DNA of 47,150 nt from Mycobacterium colombiense (GCF_003284935.1 NZ_QMEV01000042.1:1-47150), one strand, 5' to 3'; shown: positions 10,644 through 18,471, counted from the stretch's first letter. The notes: generated by a model not told the origin, from the letters alone. A program made the numbers and translations.

Positions 10644-11534
10644 TCAGACCGGGACGGCGCCCGGCTCTTCACCCGCCACGATCGGCGTGCGCACGGTGTT
10701 GCCCCACTCGGTCCACGATCCGTCGTAGTTGCGCACCCCGGGCTTGCCCAGCAGATGCGTCAGCACGAACCAGGTGTGGCTGGACCGCTCGCCGATGCGG
10801 CAGTACACCACGGTCTTGTCGTCCGGCTCGATGAAGCCGTACAGCTCCTCGAGCTCCTCGCGGCTGCGGAACCGCCCGCTCTCGTCGACGGCCCTGGCCC
10901 ACGGGATCGACCGCGCGGTGGGGATGTGGCCGCCGCGCAGCACGCCCTCCTCCGGGTATTCGGGCATGTGGGTGCGCTTGCCGGTGTACTCGTCCGGCGA
11001 GCGCACGTCGATCAGCGGCTGGCTGCCGAGAATGGCCAGCACGTCGTCCTTGAAGGCGCGGATGGGTGCGTCGTTGCGGGTGACTACGGGATAGCCGCTG
11101 GAGGTCTTGGTGGGGACGTCCAGCGTGGTCTCCCGGCGTTCGGCCAGCCACAGGTCGCGCCCGCCGTTGAGCAGCCGCACGTCGGGGTGGCCGAACAGCG
11201 TGAACACCCACAGCGCGTAGGCGGCCCACCAGTTGCTCTTGTCGCCGTAGATCACCACGGTGTCGTCGCGGGCGATGCCCTTGCGATCCATCAGCTCCGC
11301 GAACTGCGCGCCGTCGATGTAGTCGCGGACGTGGGGGTCGTTGAGGTCGGTGTGCCAGTCGACCTTCACCGCGCCGGGGATATGGCCGACGTCGTAGAGC
11401 AGCACGTCCTCGTCGGATTCGACGATCGCCAGGCCGGGGGTGCCTTGGTTGGCGGACAGCCAGTCGGCGGTCACCAGGCGCTCCGGGTGGGCGTAGGCCG
11501 ACAGTGTCGGGCTTGGATCGGGGGGAAGCGGCAC
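10644..11534 (-). CDS. sseA: Thiosulfate sulfurtransferase (rhodanese) SseA
   Basis: 296 residues with two rhodanese domains. The N-terminal, inactive copy has DVGHIPGAVKVDW. The C-terminal copy has PLIDVRSPDEYTG and the active-site loop CRIGERSSHTWF with catalytic Cys245. It transfers sulfane sulfur from thiosulfate or another donor to a thiophile. GTG start. A TAAACT box ends 7 nt before the start, so the mRNA is probably leaderless, and a 14-bp palindrome covers that box. The SufE-like gene follows 26 nt downstream. Orthologue of Rv3283 by sequence and place. Confidence 0.94.
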   Translation of the reverse strand: MPLPPDPSPTLSAYAHPERLVTADWLSANQGTPGLAIVESDEDVLLYDVGHIPGAVKVDWHTDLNDPHVRDYIDGAQFAELMDRKGIARDDTVVIYGDKSNWWAAYALWVFTLFGHPDVRLLNGGRDLWLAERRETTLDVPTKTSSGYPVVTRNDAPIRAFKDDVLAILGSQPLIDVRSPDEYTGKRTHMPEYPEEGVLRGGHIPTARSIPWARAVDESGRFRSREELEELYGFIEPDDKTVVYCRIGERSSHTWFVLTHLLGKPGVRNYDGSWTEWGNTVRTPIVAGEEPGAVPV

Positions 11535-11535
11535 A

Positions 11536-11549
11536 GGTAAAAGTTTACC
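11536..11549. promoter_or_regulatory. Palindrome over the sseA -10 box
   Basis: GGTAAA-AG-TTTACC, with 6-bp arms and a 2-nt centre. On the minus strand it contains TAAACT (11547-11542), the likely -10 for a leaderless sseA mRNA starting at 11534. A protein bound here would block transcription start. Confidence 0.5.
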
Positions 11550-11572
11550 CAGTGCCCAGTGTCACCGGTGTC

Positions 11573-12064
11573 TCAGTGCTTCTGCACCGTCCGTTCGGGC
11601 CCACCCGGCTTCCAGACGGTGATCTCGAGGTGGTCGCCGCGCAGCTCGATCGCTGATGCGCCAGTGATCTCGGTGCCGAAAAACGCGAAGTCCTCGCCGC
11701 GCAGATCCAGTCCGGTGTCCTGCATCAAGTCGTCGACGAATCGCCGGCGTCGCGCCGCGTCGGAGCACTCATGCGCGAGTCCCCACAGCTTGGCGTCGCC
11801 GTCGGTCAGCTGGGTGTCGACGGTCGCGGTGTGTAGGCAAAACCGTGGATCACGCTCCAGATCCCGGAATTTGGTGGTGCCCGGCATTCCCGGCAGCCAC
11901 AATCGGCTCTCGAAGATTCGCGGCTCCAACGGGCAAATCCGCGGGAACCCGTCGGATCGGGTGGTCGCAAGCATGCACAGATTCCCGGTGGCGCGGTGTC
12001 GGCGGGTGAAGACGGCCGCGATGCCGGGCGCTCCGGCGGCGAACTCCGTCCAGGAGGCCGTCAT
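11573..12064 (-). CDS. PPOX-family FMN-binding-like protein
   Basis: 163 residues resembling the pyridoxamine 5'-phosphate oxidase-like split-barrel family: NLCMLATTRSDGFPRICPLE, then RLWLPGMPGTTKFRDLERDP and FCLHTA. Such proteins bind flavin, F420 or haem; the cofactor cannot be told from sequence here. The ATG overlaps the stop of maf (ATGA), so translation is coupled to accD5-accE5-maf, and sseA follows after 38 nt. M. tuberculosis has no gene between maf and sseA, so this is an insertion or a loss there. An apparent longer N-terminus in the same frame is the maf sequence read out of frame. Confidence 0.78.
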   Translation of the reverse strand: MTASWTEFAAGAPGIAAVFTRRHRATGNLCMLATTRSDGFPRICPLEPRIFESRLWLPGMPGTTKFRDLERDPRFCLHTATVDTQLTDGDAKLWGLAHECSDAARRRRFVDDLMQDTGLDLRGEDFAFFGTEITGASAIELRGDHLEITVWKPGGPERTVQKH

Positions 12065-12726
12065 GGCCCGACCTGGGAGCCGGGGCCTGCTACGGCGTTG
12101 TCCGCCCACAGCGCGGATACCGACAGCCCGACCCGCTCCAGCATCGACCGCAGCAGCGGCAGGCTGACGCCGATCACGTTCGACGGGTCGCCGTCGATGC
12201 CGTCGACGAACCAGCCGCCCAGGCCGTCCAGGGTGAAGCCGCCCGCCACGTGCCGCGGTTCCCCGTGGGCCACGTAGGCGTCCAGATCCGCTGCCGATGG
12301 ACTGGCGAAATGCACTGTGGTGCAACGTGATTCGACTTCACGGTGGGTGATGTCCCCGTCGCGCAGCCGCAGCAGGCAGTGCCCGGTGTGCAACTCGCCG
12401 GAGCGGCCGGCCATCAGGCGCCACTGGCCCGCGGCGGCCTCGACCGTACCGGGCTTGCCGCACAGCCGGCCGTCGATCGACAGCATCGAATCACAGCCGA
12501 TGACAACGCAATTGGCCGCGACGTCACCGTCCAGTGTGCCGGCCACCTGGTCGGCCTTGGCCTCGGCCAGGGCGCACACCACCTCGTCCGCCGACGCGTC
12601 CGGGCCCAGCGCGGCGGCGACGGCGTCCTCGTCGACGCCGGAGACCACCACCAGCGGATCGACGCCGGCCTGGCGCAGCACCTTGAGGCGGCCGGTCGAC
12701 GCCGACGCCAGCACCAGGCGGGTCAA
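12061..12726 (-). CDS. Maf-family nucleotide pyrophosphatase (septum-associated type)
   Basis: 221 residues. Maf proteins hydrolyse non-canonical or modified nucleoside triphosphates. The signature LVLASASTGRLKVL is at the N-terminus, VIGCDSML in the middle, and GGFTLDGLGGWFVDGIDGDP with SNVIGVSLPLL near the end. The start is a TTG inside the accE5 stop (TTGA overlap). That start gives TRLVLAS immediately and a length matching the 222-residue Rv3282. Any longer frame runs into accE5 sequence. The stop overlaps the ATG of the PPOX gene. The whole set from accD5 to the PPOX gene is stop-start coupled. Confidence 0.9.
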   Translation of the reverse strand: MTRLVLASASTGRLKVLRQAGVDPLVVVSGVDEDAVAAALGPDASADEVVCALAEAKADQVAGTLDGDVAANCVVIGCDSMLSIDGRLCGKPGTVEAAAGQWRLMAGRSGELHTGHCLLRLRDGDITHREVESRCTTVHFASPSAADLDAYVAHGEPRHVAGGFTLDGLGGWFVDGIDGDPSNVIGVSLPLLRSMLERVGLSVSALWADNAVAGPGSQVGP

Positions 12727-13004
12727 TGCCGCATGTGGGTCATCTGCTGGAACGTGAGCCGCTGATAGTTGGTCATCGCGAACCGCAGCCGGTCCACCGG
12801 CAGGCCCCAGCGGGTCCGCTCGGGCTGTTCGGGCTCCGGGGCGCCGCCGGCGCAACCGAGCACCGCGACCAGGGCGGCCAGCTCCTCGGCGGTGGGCTCG
12901 CCCCGCAGGATCTGGATGTGCGGCTCGTGCGTGTGCGCCGCGTCTTCGGTTGGCGCAGAACCGTTTTCGTCGGCCACAGGGCCCGAACCGTTCGTCTCGG
13001 TCAT
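12723..13004 (-). CDS. accE5: Acyl-CoA carboxylase epsilon subunit AccE5
   Basis: 93 residues. Acidic N-terminus, then the epsilon-subunit core HIQILRGEPTAEELAALVAV and a C-terminus with RTRWGLPVDRLRF. Epsilon subunits bridge the alpha and beta subunits and raise activity of the AccA3-AccD5 complex. The ATG overlaps the accD5 stop (ATGA). The M. tuberculosis protein (Rv3281) is 177 residues; the difference lies in the N-terminal extension, so this form keeps only the core. Function inferred from family and operon. Confidence 0.9.
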   Translation of the reverse strand: MTETNGSGPVADENGSAPTEDAAHTHEPHIQILRGEPTAEELAALVAVLGCAGGAPEPEQPERTRWGLPVDRLRFAMTNYQRLTFQQMTHMRH

Positions 13005-14641
13005 AGCGGGATGTTCCCGTGCTTCTTGGGGGGCAGGTGGGAGATCTTGCGTTCCAGCAGGCGCAGCGCGGTGCCGATGTAGCCGCGGGTGTGCGACGGC
13101 GGGATCACCGCGTCGACGTAGCCCCGCTCGGCGGCGACGTAGGGGTTGACCAGCGTGTCCTCATACTCCTGCTGCAATTCCAGGCGCAGCGCGTCGACGT
13201 CGCGGCCCTCCTTGGCCGCCTCGCTCAGCTGCTTGCGGTAGACGAACCCGACGGCGCCCGACGCTCCCATCACGGCGATCTGCGCCGACGGCCACGCCAG
13301 GTTGACGTCGCAGCCCATGTCCTTGGAGCCCATCACGCAGTACGCGCCGCCGTAGGCCTTGCGGGTGATCACCGTGATCTTGGGGACCGTGGCCTCGCCG
13401 TAGGCGAACAGCAGCTTGGCGCCGCGGCGGATGATGCCGTTGTACTCCTGGCCGGTGCCCGGCAGGAAGCCCGGGACGTCCACCAGCATGATGATCGGGA
13501 TGTTGAAGCAGTCGCAGGTCCGCACGAACCGGGCCGCCTTCTCCGAGGCGTTGATGTCCAGGCAGCCGGCGAACTGGGTGGGCTGATTGGCCACGATCCC
13601 GACCGGGCGGCCCTCGATGCGGCCGAACCCGACGACGATGTTCTGCGCGTAGCCGCCCTGGACCTCCAGGAACTCGTCGTCGTCGAGGATTCGGGTGATC
13701 ACCTCGTGCATGTCGTAGGGCTGGTTGGGCGAGTCCGGGATCAGCGTGTCCAGCTCGAGGTCCTCCTCGGTGAGGTTGTCCTCGATGGCGCCGGGGGGAT
13801 GCGGCTCGGCGTAGCGCGGCGCGTCGGTGGCGTTGTTGGGCGGCAGGTAGCTCAGCAGGTCGCGCACCCAGTCGAAGGCGTCCTGCTCGCCGGAGGCCAC
13901 GTAGTGCAGGGTGCCCGACTTGGCCATGTGGGTGTGGGCGCCGCCCAGCTCCTCCATGGTGACGTCCTCACCCGTGACGGTCTTGATGACGTCGGGCCCG
14001 GTGATGAACATCTGGCTGGTCTGGTCGACCATCACCACGAAGTCGGTCAGGGCGGGGGAGTAGACGTGCCCGCCCGCGGCGGCGCCCATGATCAGCGAGA
14101 TCTGCGGGATGACGCCGGAGGCCAGGATGTTGTTGCGGAAGATCTTGCTGTACAGGCCCAGCGAGACGACGCCCTCCTGGATCCGCGCGCCGGCGCCGTC
14201 GTTGATGCCGATCAAGGGGCGGCCGGTCTTGATCGCCAGCTCCTGGACCTTGACGATCTTCTCGCCGTACACCTCGCCGAGGCTGCCGCCGAACACCGTG
14301 GCGTCCTGGCTGAAGATGCACACGTCGCGGCCGTCGATGGTGCCGTAGCCGGTGATCACACCGTCGCCCAGCGGGCGGTTGTTCTCCAGGCCGAAGTTCT
14401 TGCTGCGGTGCCGGGCCAGGGCGTCGAGCTCGACGAACGAGTCCTCGTCGAGCAGGGCGAGAATGCGCTCGCGGGCGGTCAGCTTGCCCTTGGCGTGCAC
14501 CTTCTCGACAGCCTCTTCGCCCACCGGGTGCAGCGACTCTTCCCGGCGCTTGTGCAGCTCGGCCAGCTTGCCCGCGGTGGTGTGGATGTCGATGGTGTGC
14601 TCGGCAGCGGGTTCCGCAGTGTGGTCGGTAACGCTCGTCAT
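13001..14641 (-). CDS. accD5: Propionyl/acetyl-CoA carboxyltransferase beta subunit AccD5
   Basis: 546 residues (548 in M. tuberculosis). Carboxyltransferase with two crotonase-like halves. The N-terminal half has GINDGAGARIQEGV and the acyl-CoA oxyanion loop around MGAAAGGHVYSPAL. The C-terminal half has VDVPGFLPGTGQEYNG and ITRKAYGGAYCVMGSK for biotin binding. With AccA3 and AccE5 it makes methylmalonyl-CoA from propionyl-CoA for methyl-branched lipids. The ATG has TACCAT seven bases upstream, so the mRNA is probably leaderless. An 11-bp-phased direct repeat lies just beyond it. First gene of the coupled run accD5-accE5-maf-PPOX. Confidence 0.97.
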   Translation of the reverse strand: MTSVTDHTAEPAAEHTIDIHTTAGKLAELHKRREESLHPVGEEAVEKVHAKGKLTARERILALLDEDSFVELDALARHRSKNFGLENNRPLGDGVITGYGTIDGRDVCIFSQDATVFGGSLGEVYGEKIVKVQELAIKTGRPLIGINDGAGARIQEGVVSLGLYSKIFRNNILASGVIPQISLIMGAAAGGHVYSPALTDFVVMVDQTSQMFITGPDVIKTVTGEDVTMEELGGAHTHMAKSGTLHYVASGEQDAFDWVRDLLSYLPPNNATDAPRYAEPHPPGAIEDNLTEEDLELDTLIPDSPNQPYDMHEVITRILDDDEFLEVQGGYAQNIVVGFGRIEGRPVGIVANQPTQFAGCLDINASEKAARFVRTCDCFNIPIIMLVDVPGFLPGTGQEYNGIIRRGAKLLFAYGEATVPKITVITRKAYGGAYCVMGSKDMGCDVNLAWPSAQIAVMGASGAVGFVYRKQLSEAAKEGRDVDALRLELQQEYEDTLVNPYVAAERGYVDAVIPPSHTRGYIGTALRLLERKISHLPPKKHGNIPL

Positions 14642-14648
14642 GGGTGCG

Positions 14649-14654
14649 ATGGTA
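14649..14654 (-). promoter_or_regulatory. -10 box for leaderless accD5
   Basis: TACCAT on the minus strand, then exactly seven bases to the ATG at 14641. Confidence 0.55.
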
Positions 14655-14673
14655 TCGGCAGCCCCACCGGTCT

Positions 14674-14692
14674 CCCTTAAGCAGCCCTTAAG
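14674..14692. promoter_or_regulatory. Direct repeat CCCTTAAG with 11-bp period upstream of accD5
   Basis: CCCTTAAG occurs at 14674-14681 and again at 14685-14692, one helical turn apart. Each contains the palindrome CTTAAG. They lie at about -34 to -52 from the inferred accD5 start site, and also upstream of the divergent flavoprotein gene. The spacing is what a dimeric or tandem-binding regulator would use. Confidence 0.5.
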
Positions 14693-14789
14693 TAATCGTC
14701 GCGTCGCCGATGTCGCTCGGTATCGTCGTCGGACAACCGGGTGGCACCGGCGGTTTTGAGAACCTAATCACGGCAGCGCAGGAGTGGCG

Positions 14790-16337
14790 ATGGTCGACTG
14801 GGCGCAGGAATGCGACGTACTGGTTGCCGGCTCGGGCGGCGGCGGCATGACCGGTGCCTACACCGCGGCGCGCGAGGGCCTCGACGTGCTGCTCGTCGAG
14901 GCGACGTCGAAATTCGGTGGCACCACCGCCTACTCCGGCGGCGGCGGCGTCTGGTTCCCGTGCAATCCGGTGCTGCTGCGCGCCGGAACCGACGACACCA
15001 TCGAGGACGCGCTGACCTATTACCGCGCCGTGGTCGGTGACCGCACGCCGCGCGACCTGCAGGAAACCTTCGTCCGCGGCGGCGCGCCGCTGATCGAATA
15101 CCTGGAAACCGACCCGAACCTGAAGTTCGTGCCGTTGCCCTGGCCCGACTACTACGGCAAGGCGCCCAAGGCGCGCCTGGACGGTCAGCGCCATATCGCG
15201 GCCAAGCCGCTGGCGGTGGCCGCCGCCCCGGAATTCCGCGAGGCGATCCGCGGGCCGCTGGACACCGACCGGCTCGGCGCCGAACCCCCGTCGGACTACT
15301 ACCTCGGGGGCCGCGCCCTGATCGCGCGGTTCCTCAAGGCCATCGGGCAATACCCGAGCGCGTCGCTGCGCCGCGACGCCGCGCTGGTGGAGCTGGTGGT
15401 GACCGACGGCCGCGTCACGGGCGCCATCGTCGAGACCGGCGGCGAGCGCCGCGCCATCCGCGCCCGCCGGGGCGTGCTGCTGGCCGCCGGCGGCTTCGAG
15501 GCCAACGAGGAGCTGCGTCGCCGGTACGGAGTGCCGGGAACGTCGCGAGACACCATGGGGGGCCCCGGAAGTCGCGGCCTGGCGCTGCAGGCCGGCATCG
15601 CCGCGGGCGCCGACACCGACCTGCTCGACCAGGCCTGGTGGTCGCCGGGCATGACGCATCCCGACGGCCGGTCCGCGTTCGCGCTGTGGTTCACCGGCGG
15701 CATCTTCGTCAACCAGGACGGCAACCGCTTCGTCAACGAGTCCCGGGCCTACGACCGCGCCGGCCGCGAGATCATCGCGCAGGTGGCCGACGGGTCAATG
15801 ACGTTGCCGTACTGGATGATCTACGACGACAAGGAGGGCGAGGTGCCGCCGGTCAAGGCGGCCAACGTCGCCATCGTCGAGACCGAAAAATACGTCGCCG
15901 CGGGCCTGTGGCACACCGCGGACACCCTCACCGAACTCGCCGCGAAAATCGGCGTGCCGGGTGAGCGGCTGGCGGCGACGGTCGCGCGGTTCAACGCCTT
16001 CGCCGCCGCCGGCGTCGACGAGGACTTCGGCCGCGGCGACGAGGCCTTCGACCGCGCCTTCTCGGCGGGCGCCTCGCCGCTGGTCCCCATCGACTCCCCG
16101 CCGTATCACGCCGCCGCGTTCGGCCTCTCCGATCTGGGCACCAAGGGCGGTCTGCGCACCGACACCGCGGCGCGGGTGCTCGACCGCGCCGGTCACCCGA
16201 TCCCCGGCCTGTACGCGGCGGGAAACACGATGGCCGCGCCCAGCGGCACGGCGTATCCCGGCGGCGGCAATCCGATCGGAACCAGCATGCTGTTCAGCCA
16301 TTTGGCCGTGCTGGACATGCGCGACCGTCAGCCCTGA
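14790..16337 (+). CDS. FAD-dependent 3-ketosteroid Delta1-dehydrogenase-like flavoprotein
   Basis: 515 residues. The Rossmann FAD loop is near the N-terminus (VLVAGSGGGGMTGAYTAARE), followed by KFGGTTAYSGGGGVWFP, both typical of the KstD/fumarate reductase flavoprotein family. The C-terminus has SGTAYPGGGNPIGTSMLF, matching the KstD active-site stretch with a tyrosine and a glycine four residues on. Substrate is likely a ketosteroid or related cyclic ketone, but the subfamily cannot be settled. I chose the ATG at 14790, with AGGAG five bases upstream; a GTG at 14784 is also possible. It is divergent from accD5 and 17 nt ahead of birA. M. tuberculosis has no gene here. Confidence 0.85.
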   Translation: MVDWAQECDVLVAGSGGGGMTGAYTAAREGLDVLLVEATSKFGGTTAYSGGGGVWFPCNPVLLRAGTDDTIEDALTYYRAVVGDRTPRDLQETFVRGGAPLIEYLETDPNLKFVPLPWPDYYGKAPKARLDGQRHIAAKPLAVAAAPEFREAIRGPLDTDRLGAEPPSDYYLGGRALIARFLKAIGQYPSASLRRDAALVELVVTDGRVTGAIVETGGERRAIRARRGVLLAAGGFEANEELRRRYGVPGTSRDTMGGPGSRGLALQAGIAAGADTDLLDQAWWSPGMTHPDGRSAFALWFTGGIFVNQDGNRFVNESRAYDRAGREIIAQVADGSMTLPYWMIYDDKEGEVPPVKAANVAIVETEKYVAAGLWHTADTLTELAAKIGVPGERLAATVARFNAFAAAGVDEDFGRGDEAFDRAFSAGASPLVPIDSPPYHAAAFGLSDLGTKGGLRTDTAARVLDRAGHPIPGLYAAGNTMAAPSGTAYPGGGNPIGTSMLFSHLAVLDMRDRQP

Positions 16338-16341
16338 GTTC

Positions 16342-16347
16342 TAGGCT
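16342..16347 (+). promoter_or_regulatory. -10 box for leaderless birA
   Basis: TAGGCT, then seven bases to the GTG at 16355. Confidence 0.55.
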
Positions 16348-16354
16348 GGGTGCG

Positions 16355-17179
16355 GTGACGGAACGAGATCGGCTTCGAGCACCGCTGGACGAGGGCGCCT
16401 TGCGCGCCGAGTTGATCGGCACCGGGCTGGGTTGGCGCAAGCTCGAGGTCGTCGAGCAGACCGGCTCCACCAACGCCGACCTGCTGGCCCGCGCGGCGGC
16501 GGGCGACGACGTCGCCGGCGCCGTGCTGATCGCCGAGCACCAGACCGCCGGGCGCGGCCGGCACGGCCGCGGCTGGTCGGCCACGCCGCGGGCCCAGATC
16601 ACCATGTCGGTGGGGGTCAGCGTGGTCGACGTCCCCACCACCGGATGGGGCTGGCTGCCGCTGGCCACCGGGGTGGCGGTGGTCGACACCGTGACGCCAC
16701 TGCTGGCGGGCACCGGGGCCCAGGCGGGTCTCAAGTGGCCCAACGACGTGCTGGCCGGGCCGCCGGATTCACCGGGCAAGCTGGCCGGGATCCTGGCCGA
16801 GGTGGCGAAGCCCGTCGTGGTAATCGGCTTGGGGCTCAACGTGACTCAATCCGCCGAGGAGATCGACGGCCCCGGCGCGACGTCGCTGCTGGACCTGGGC
16901 GTCGCCGCGCCCGACCGTACCCAGCTGGTGTCGGCCCTGCTGCGCGAGCTGGGGCGCCGGATCGTGGGCTGGCGCGCCGCGCGGGGGGCCGACTGGGCCC
17001 TGGCCGCCGACTACCGGGCCCGCAGCCTGACCATCGGCAACCGGGTGCGCGCGCACCTGCCCGGCGGCAAACAGGTCGACGGGACCGCCACCGCGATCGA
17101 CGACCAGGGCAGGCTGTGCCTGGAAAGCGGCGGGCAGACCGTCGTCGTCGCGGCCGGTGACGTGGTGCATTTGCGCTAG
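16355..17179 (+). CDS. birA: Biotin-protein ligase BirA
   Basis: 274 residues. It activates biotin as biotinyl-AMP and attaches it to the BCCP lysine of acyl-CoA carboxylases such as AccA3. The biotin/ATP loop GRGRHGRGW is at residues 66-74, preceded by QTGSTN, and KWPNDV is near residue 130. There is no N-terminal helix-turn-helix, so it is a catalytic-only (group I) enzyme. GTG start with a TAGGCT box seven bases upstream. The TAG stop is the TAG of the CTAG boundary of a 56-bp repeat that begins at 17176, so the repeat supplies the end of the gene. Orthologue of Rv3279c. Confidence 0.95.
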   Translation: MTERDRLRAPLDEGALRAELIGTGLGWRKLEVVEQTGSTNADLLARAAAGDDVAGAVLIAEHQTAGRGRHGRGWSATPRAQITMSVGVSVVDVPTTGWGWLPLATGVAVVDTVTPLLAGTGAQAGLKWPNDVLAGPPDSPGKLAGILAEVAKPVVVIGLGLNVTQSAEEIDGPGATSLLDLGVAAPDRTQLVSALLRELGRRIVGWRAARGADWALAADYRARSLTIGNRVRAHLPGGKQVDGTATAIDDQGRLCLESGGQTVVVAAGDVVHLR

Positions 17180-17280
17180 TGGCGATCGCAAGCGCGGTGA
17201 AGCCGGGCGCAGCGGGTCGCCACCATTTGCGCTAGTGGCTTGCGCTAGTGGCTTGCGCTAGTGGCGATCGCAAGCGCGGC
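17176..17280 (+). repeat. 56-bp CTAG-bounded repeat plus 13-bp tandem triplet and partial copy
   Basis: A full 56-bp unit runs 17176-17231: CTAGTGGCGATCGCAAGC... ending GGGTCGCCACCAT plus five variable bases. The terminal TGGCGA and TCGCCA are inverted. Then TTGCGCTAGTGGC is repeated three times in tandem (17227-17265), and a truncated unit follows to 17280. The same unit, in the other orientation, occurs twice at 45478-45593. The repeat starts at the birA stop codon and ends 8 nt before the -10 box of the next gene. Confidence 0.85.
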
Positions 17281-17287
17281 GCACAGC

Positions 17288-17293
17288 TAATGT
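17288..17293 (+). promoter_or_regulatory. -10 box for leaderless PH-domain gene
   Basis: TAATGT, then seven bases to the ATG at 17301. Confidence 0.55.
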
Positions 17294-17300
17294 CGGCGTC

Positions 17301-17819
17301 ATGGGCTACCCGGATAACGTCTTGGCCGCCGGCGAACACGTCATCGTGCACCGCCACCCGCACTGGAAGCGGCTGATCTGGCCGGTGCTGGTGCTGATCG
17401 GAGTGACCGGCCTGGCCGCGTTCGGCTCCGGCTACCTCAACTCGACGCACTGGGAGCAGCTCGCCAAGAACATCATCTACGGCGTCATCTGGGGCGTCTG
17501 GCTGGTGATCGTCGGCTGGCTGACGCTGTGGCCGTTTCTGAGCTGGCTGACCACCCACTTCGTGGTGACCAACCGCCGGGTGATGTTTCGGCACGGGGTG
17601 CTCACCCGCACCGGAATCGACATCCCGCTGGCCCGAATCAACAGCGTGGAATTCCGCGACCGCATCACCGAGCGGATGTTCCGCACCGGGACGCTGATCA
17701 TCGAATCGGCGTCACAAGATCCGTTGGAGTTCTACGACATTCCGCGGCTGCGCGAGGTGCACGCGCTGCTGTATCACGAAGTCTTCGACACCCTGGGCTC
17801 GGAGGAATCGCCCAGCTGA
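17301..17819 (+). CDS. PH-domain (DUF304-type) membrane protein, Rv3278c-like
   Basis: 172 residues. Two transmembrane helices (LIWPVLVLIGVTGLAAFGSG and NIIYGVIWGVWLVIVGWLTL), then a cytoplasmic bacterial PH-like domain with the signature FVVTNRRVMFRHGVLTRTGI and a stretch ARINSVEFRDRITERMFRTG. Such proteins are common in actinobacterial membranes; their role is unknown. The ATG at 17301 has a TAATGT box seven bases upstream. Its 3' end overlaps the convergent GtrA-like gene by 46 bp. Confidence 0.9.
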   Translation: MGYPDNVLAAGEHVIVHRHPHWKRLIWPVLVLIGVTGLAAFGSGYLNSTHWEQLAKNIIYGVIWGVWLVIVGWLTLWPFLSWLTTHFVVTNRRVMFRHGVLTRTGIDIPLARINSVEFRDRITERMFRTGTLIIESASQDPLEFYDIPRLREVHALLYHEVFDTLGSEESPS

Positions 17820-18433
17820 CCCAGCCGGCCGGCCCGGTTGCGCCAGGCGCGCAGCAGGGTGACGTTGTCGTTTTCGATCTCGTCCTCGAAGACCTCGGCG
17901 ATGCCGCCGGCGGTAAGGGCGGACTCCAGCGCCTTCTCCGGGTCGCGGGCGAACTGGTCGGGAAACACCCAGCGCCGAAACGCCCAGAACCGGAACGCCA
18001 TCTGCAGCAGGTTGCCGATGATGTAGGCCGAGATGAAGTCGGCGACGTTTTCGACGGCCAGCGACACCGTGGGCTCGCGCAGCTGCAGCACGTAGCTGGA
18101 GAACCACAGCGGCGCCATGGACAGCAACACCCCCACGCCGCTGAACGCGAAGAACAGCAGCGCCTCGTGGTGGCGCTCGCGCCCGCCGCGATTGCGGAAG
18201 CTCCATTCCCGGTTCAGCACATAGGACGCGATCACCGCGACAATCCCGGCGATCACCTTTGCCGTCACCGGTTTGGACTCGAGAATTGTCAGCTTCAGCG
18301 TGTAGAAAATCGCCGAGTCGATGACGAATGTGGTTCCGCCGACGATGGCGAATTTGATCAGTTCGTGGTGGCGTAGCAAATAGGGCTGCATAACCCTAGG
18401 CAGACGCGAAATCGTGACTTCGGCGAAGGACAC
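17774..18433 (-). CDS. GtrA-family membrane protein, Rv3277-like
   Basis: 219 residues with four transmembrane segments of the GtrA type: IKFAIVGGTTFVIDSAIFYT, VIAGIVAVIASYVLNREWSF, ALLFFAFSGVGVLLSMAPLW and ADFISAYIIGNLLQMAFRFW. GtrA proteins are proposed to flip polyprenyl-linked sugars. A charged C-terminal tail of about 60 residues, rich in Glu and Asp, follows. GTG start at 18433. A TACACT box (18442-18447) lies eight bases upstream, compatible with a leaderless start. Convergent overlap of 46 bp with the PH-domain gene; divergent from purK. Confidence 0.9.
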   Translation of the reverse strand: MSFAEVTISRLPRVMQPYLLRHHELIKFAIVGGTTFVIDSAIFYTLKLTILESKPVTAKVIAGIVAVIASYVLNREWSFRNRGGRERHHEALLFFAFSGVGVLLSMAPLWFSSYVLQLREPTVSLAVENVADFISAYIIGNLLQMAFRFWAFRRWVFPDQFARDPEKALESALTAGGIAEVFEDEIENDNVTLLRAWRNRAGRLGQLGDSSEPRVSKTS

Positions 18434-18471
18434 AACACGTCAGTGTACGGACGGACACAAATTCGACGCAA

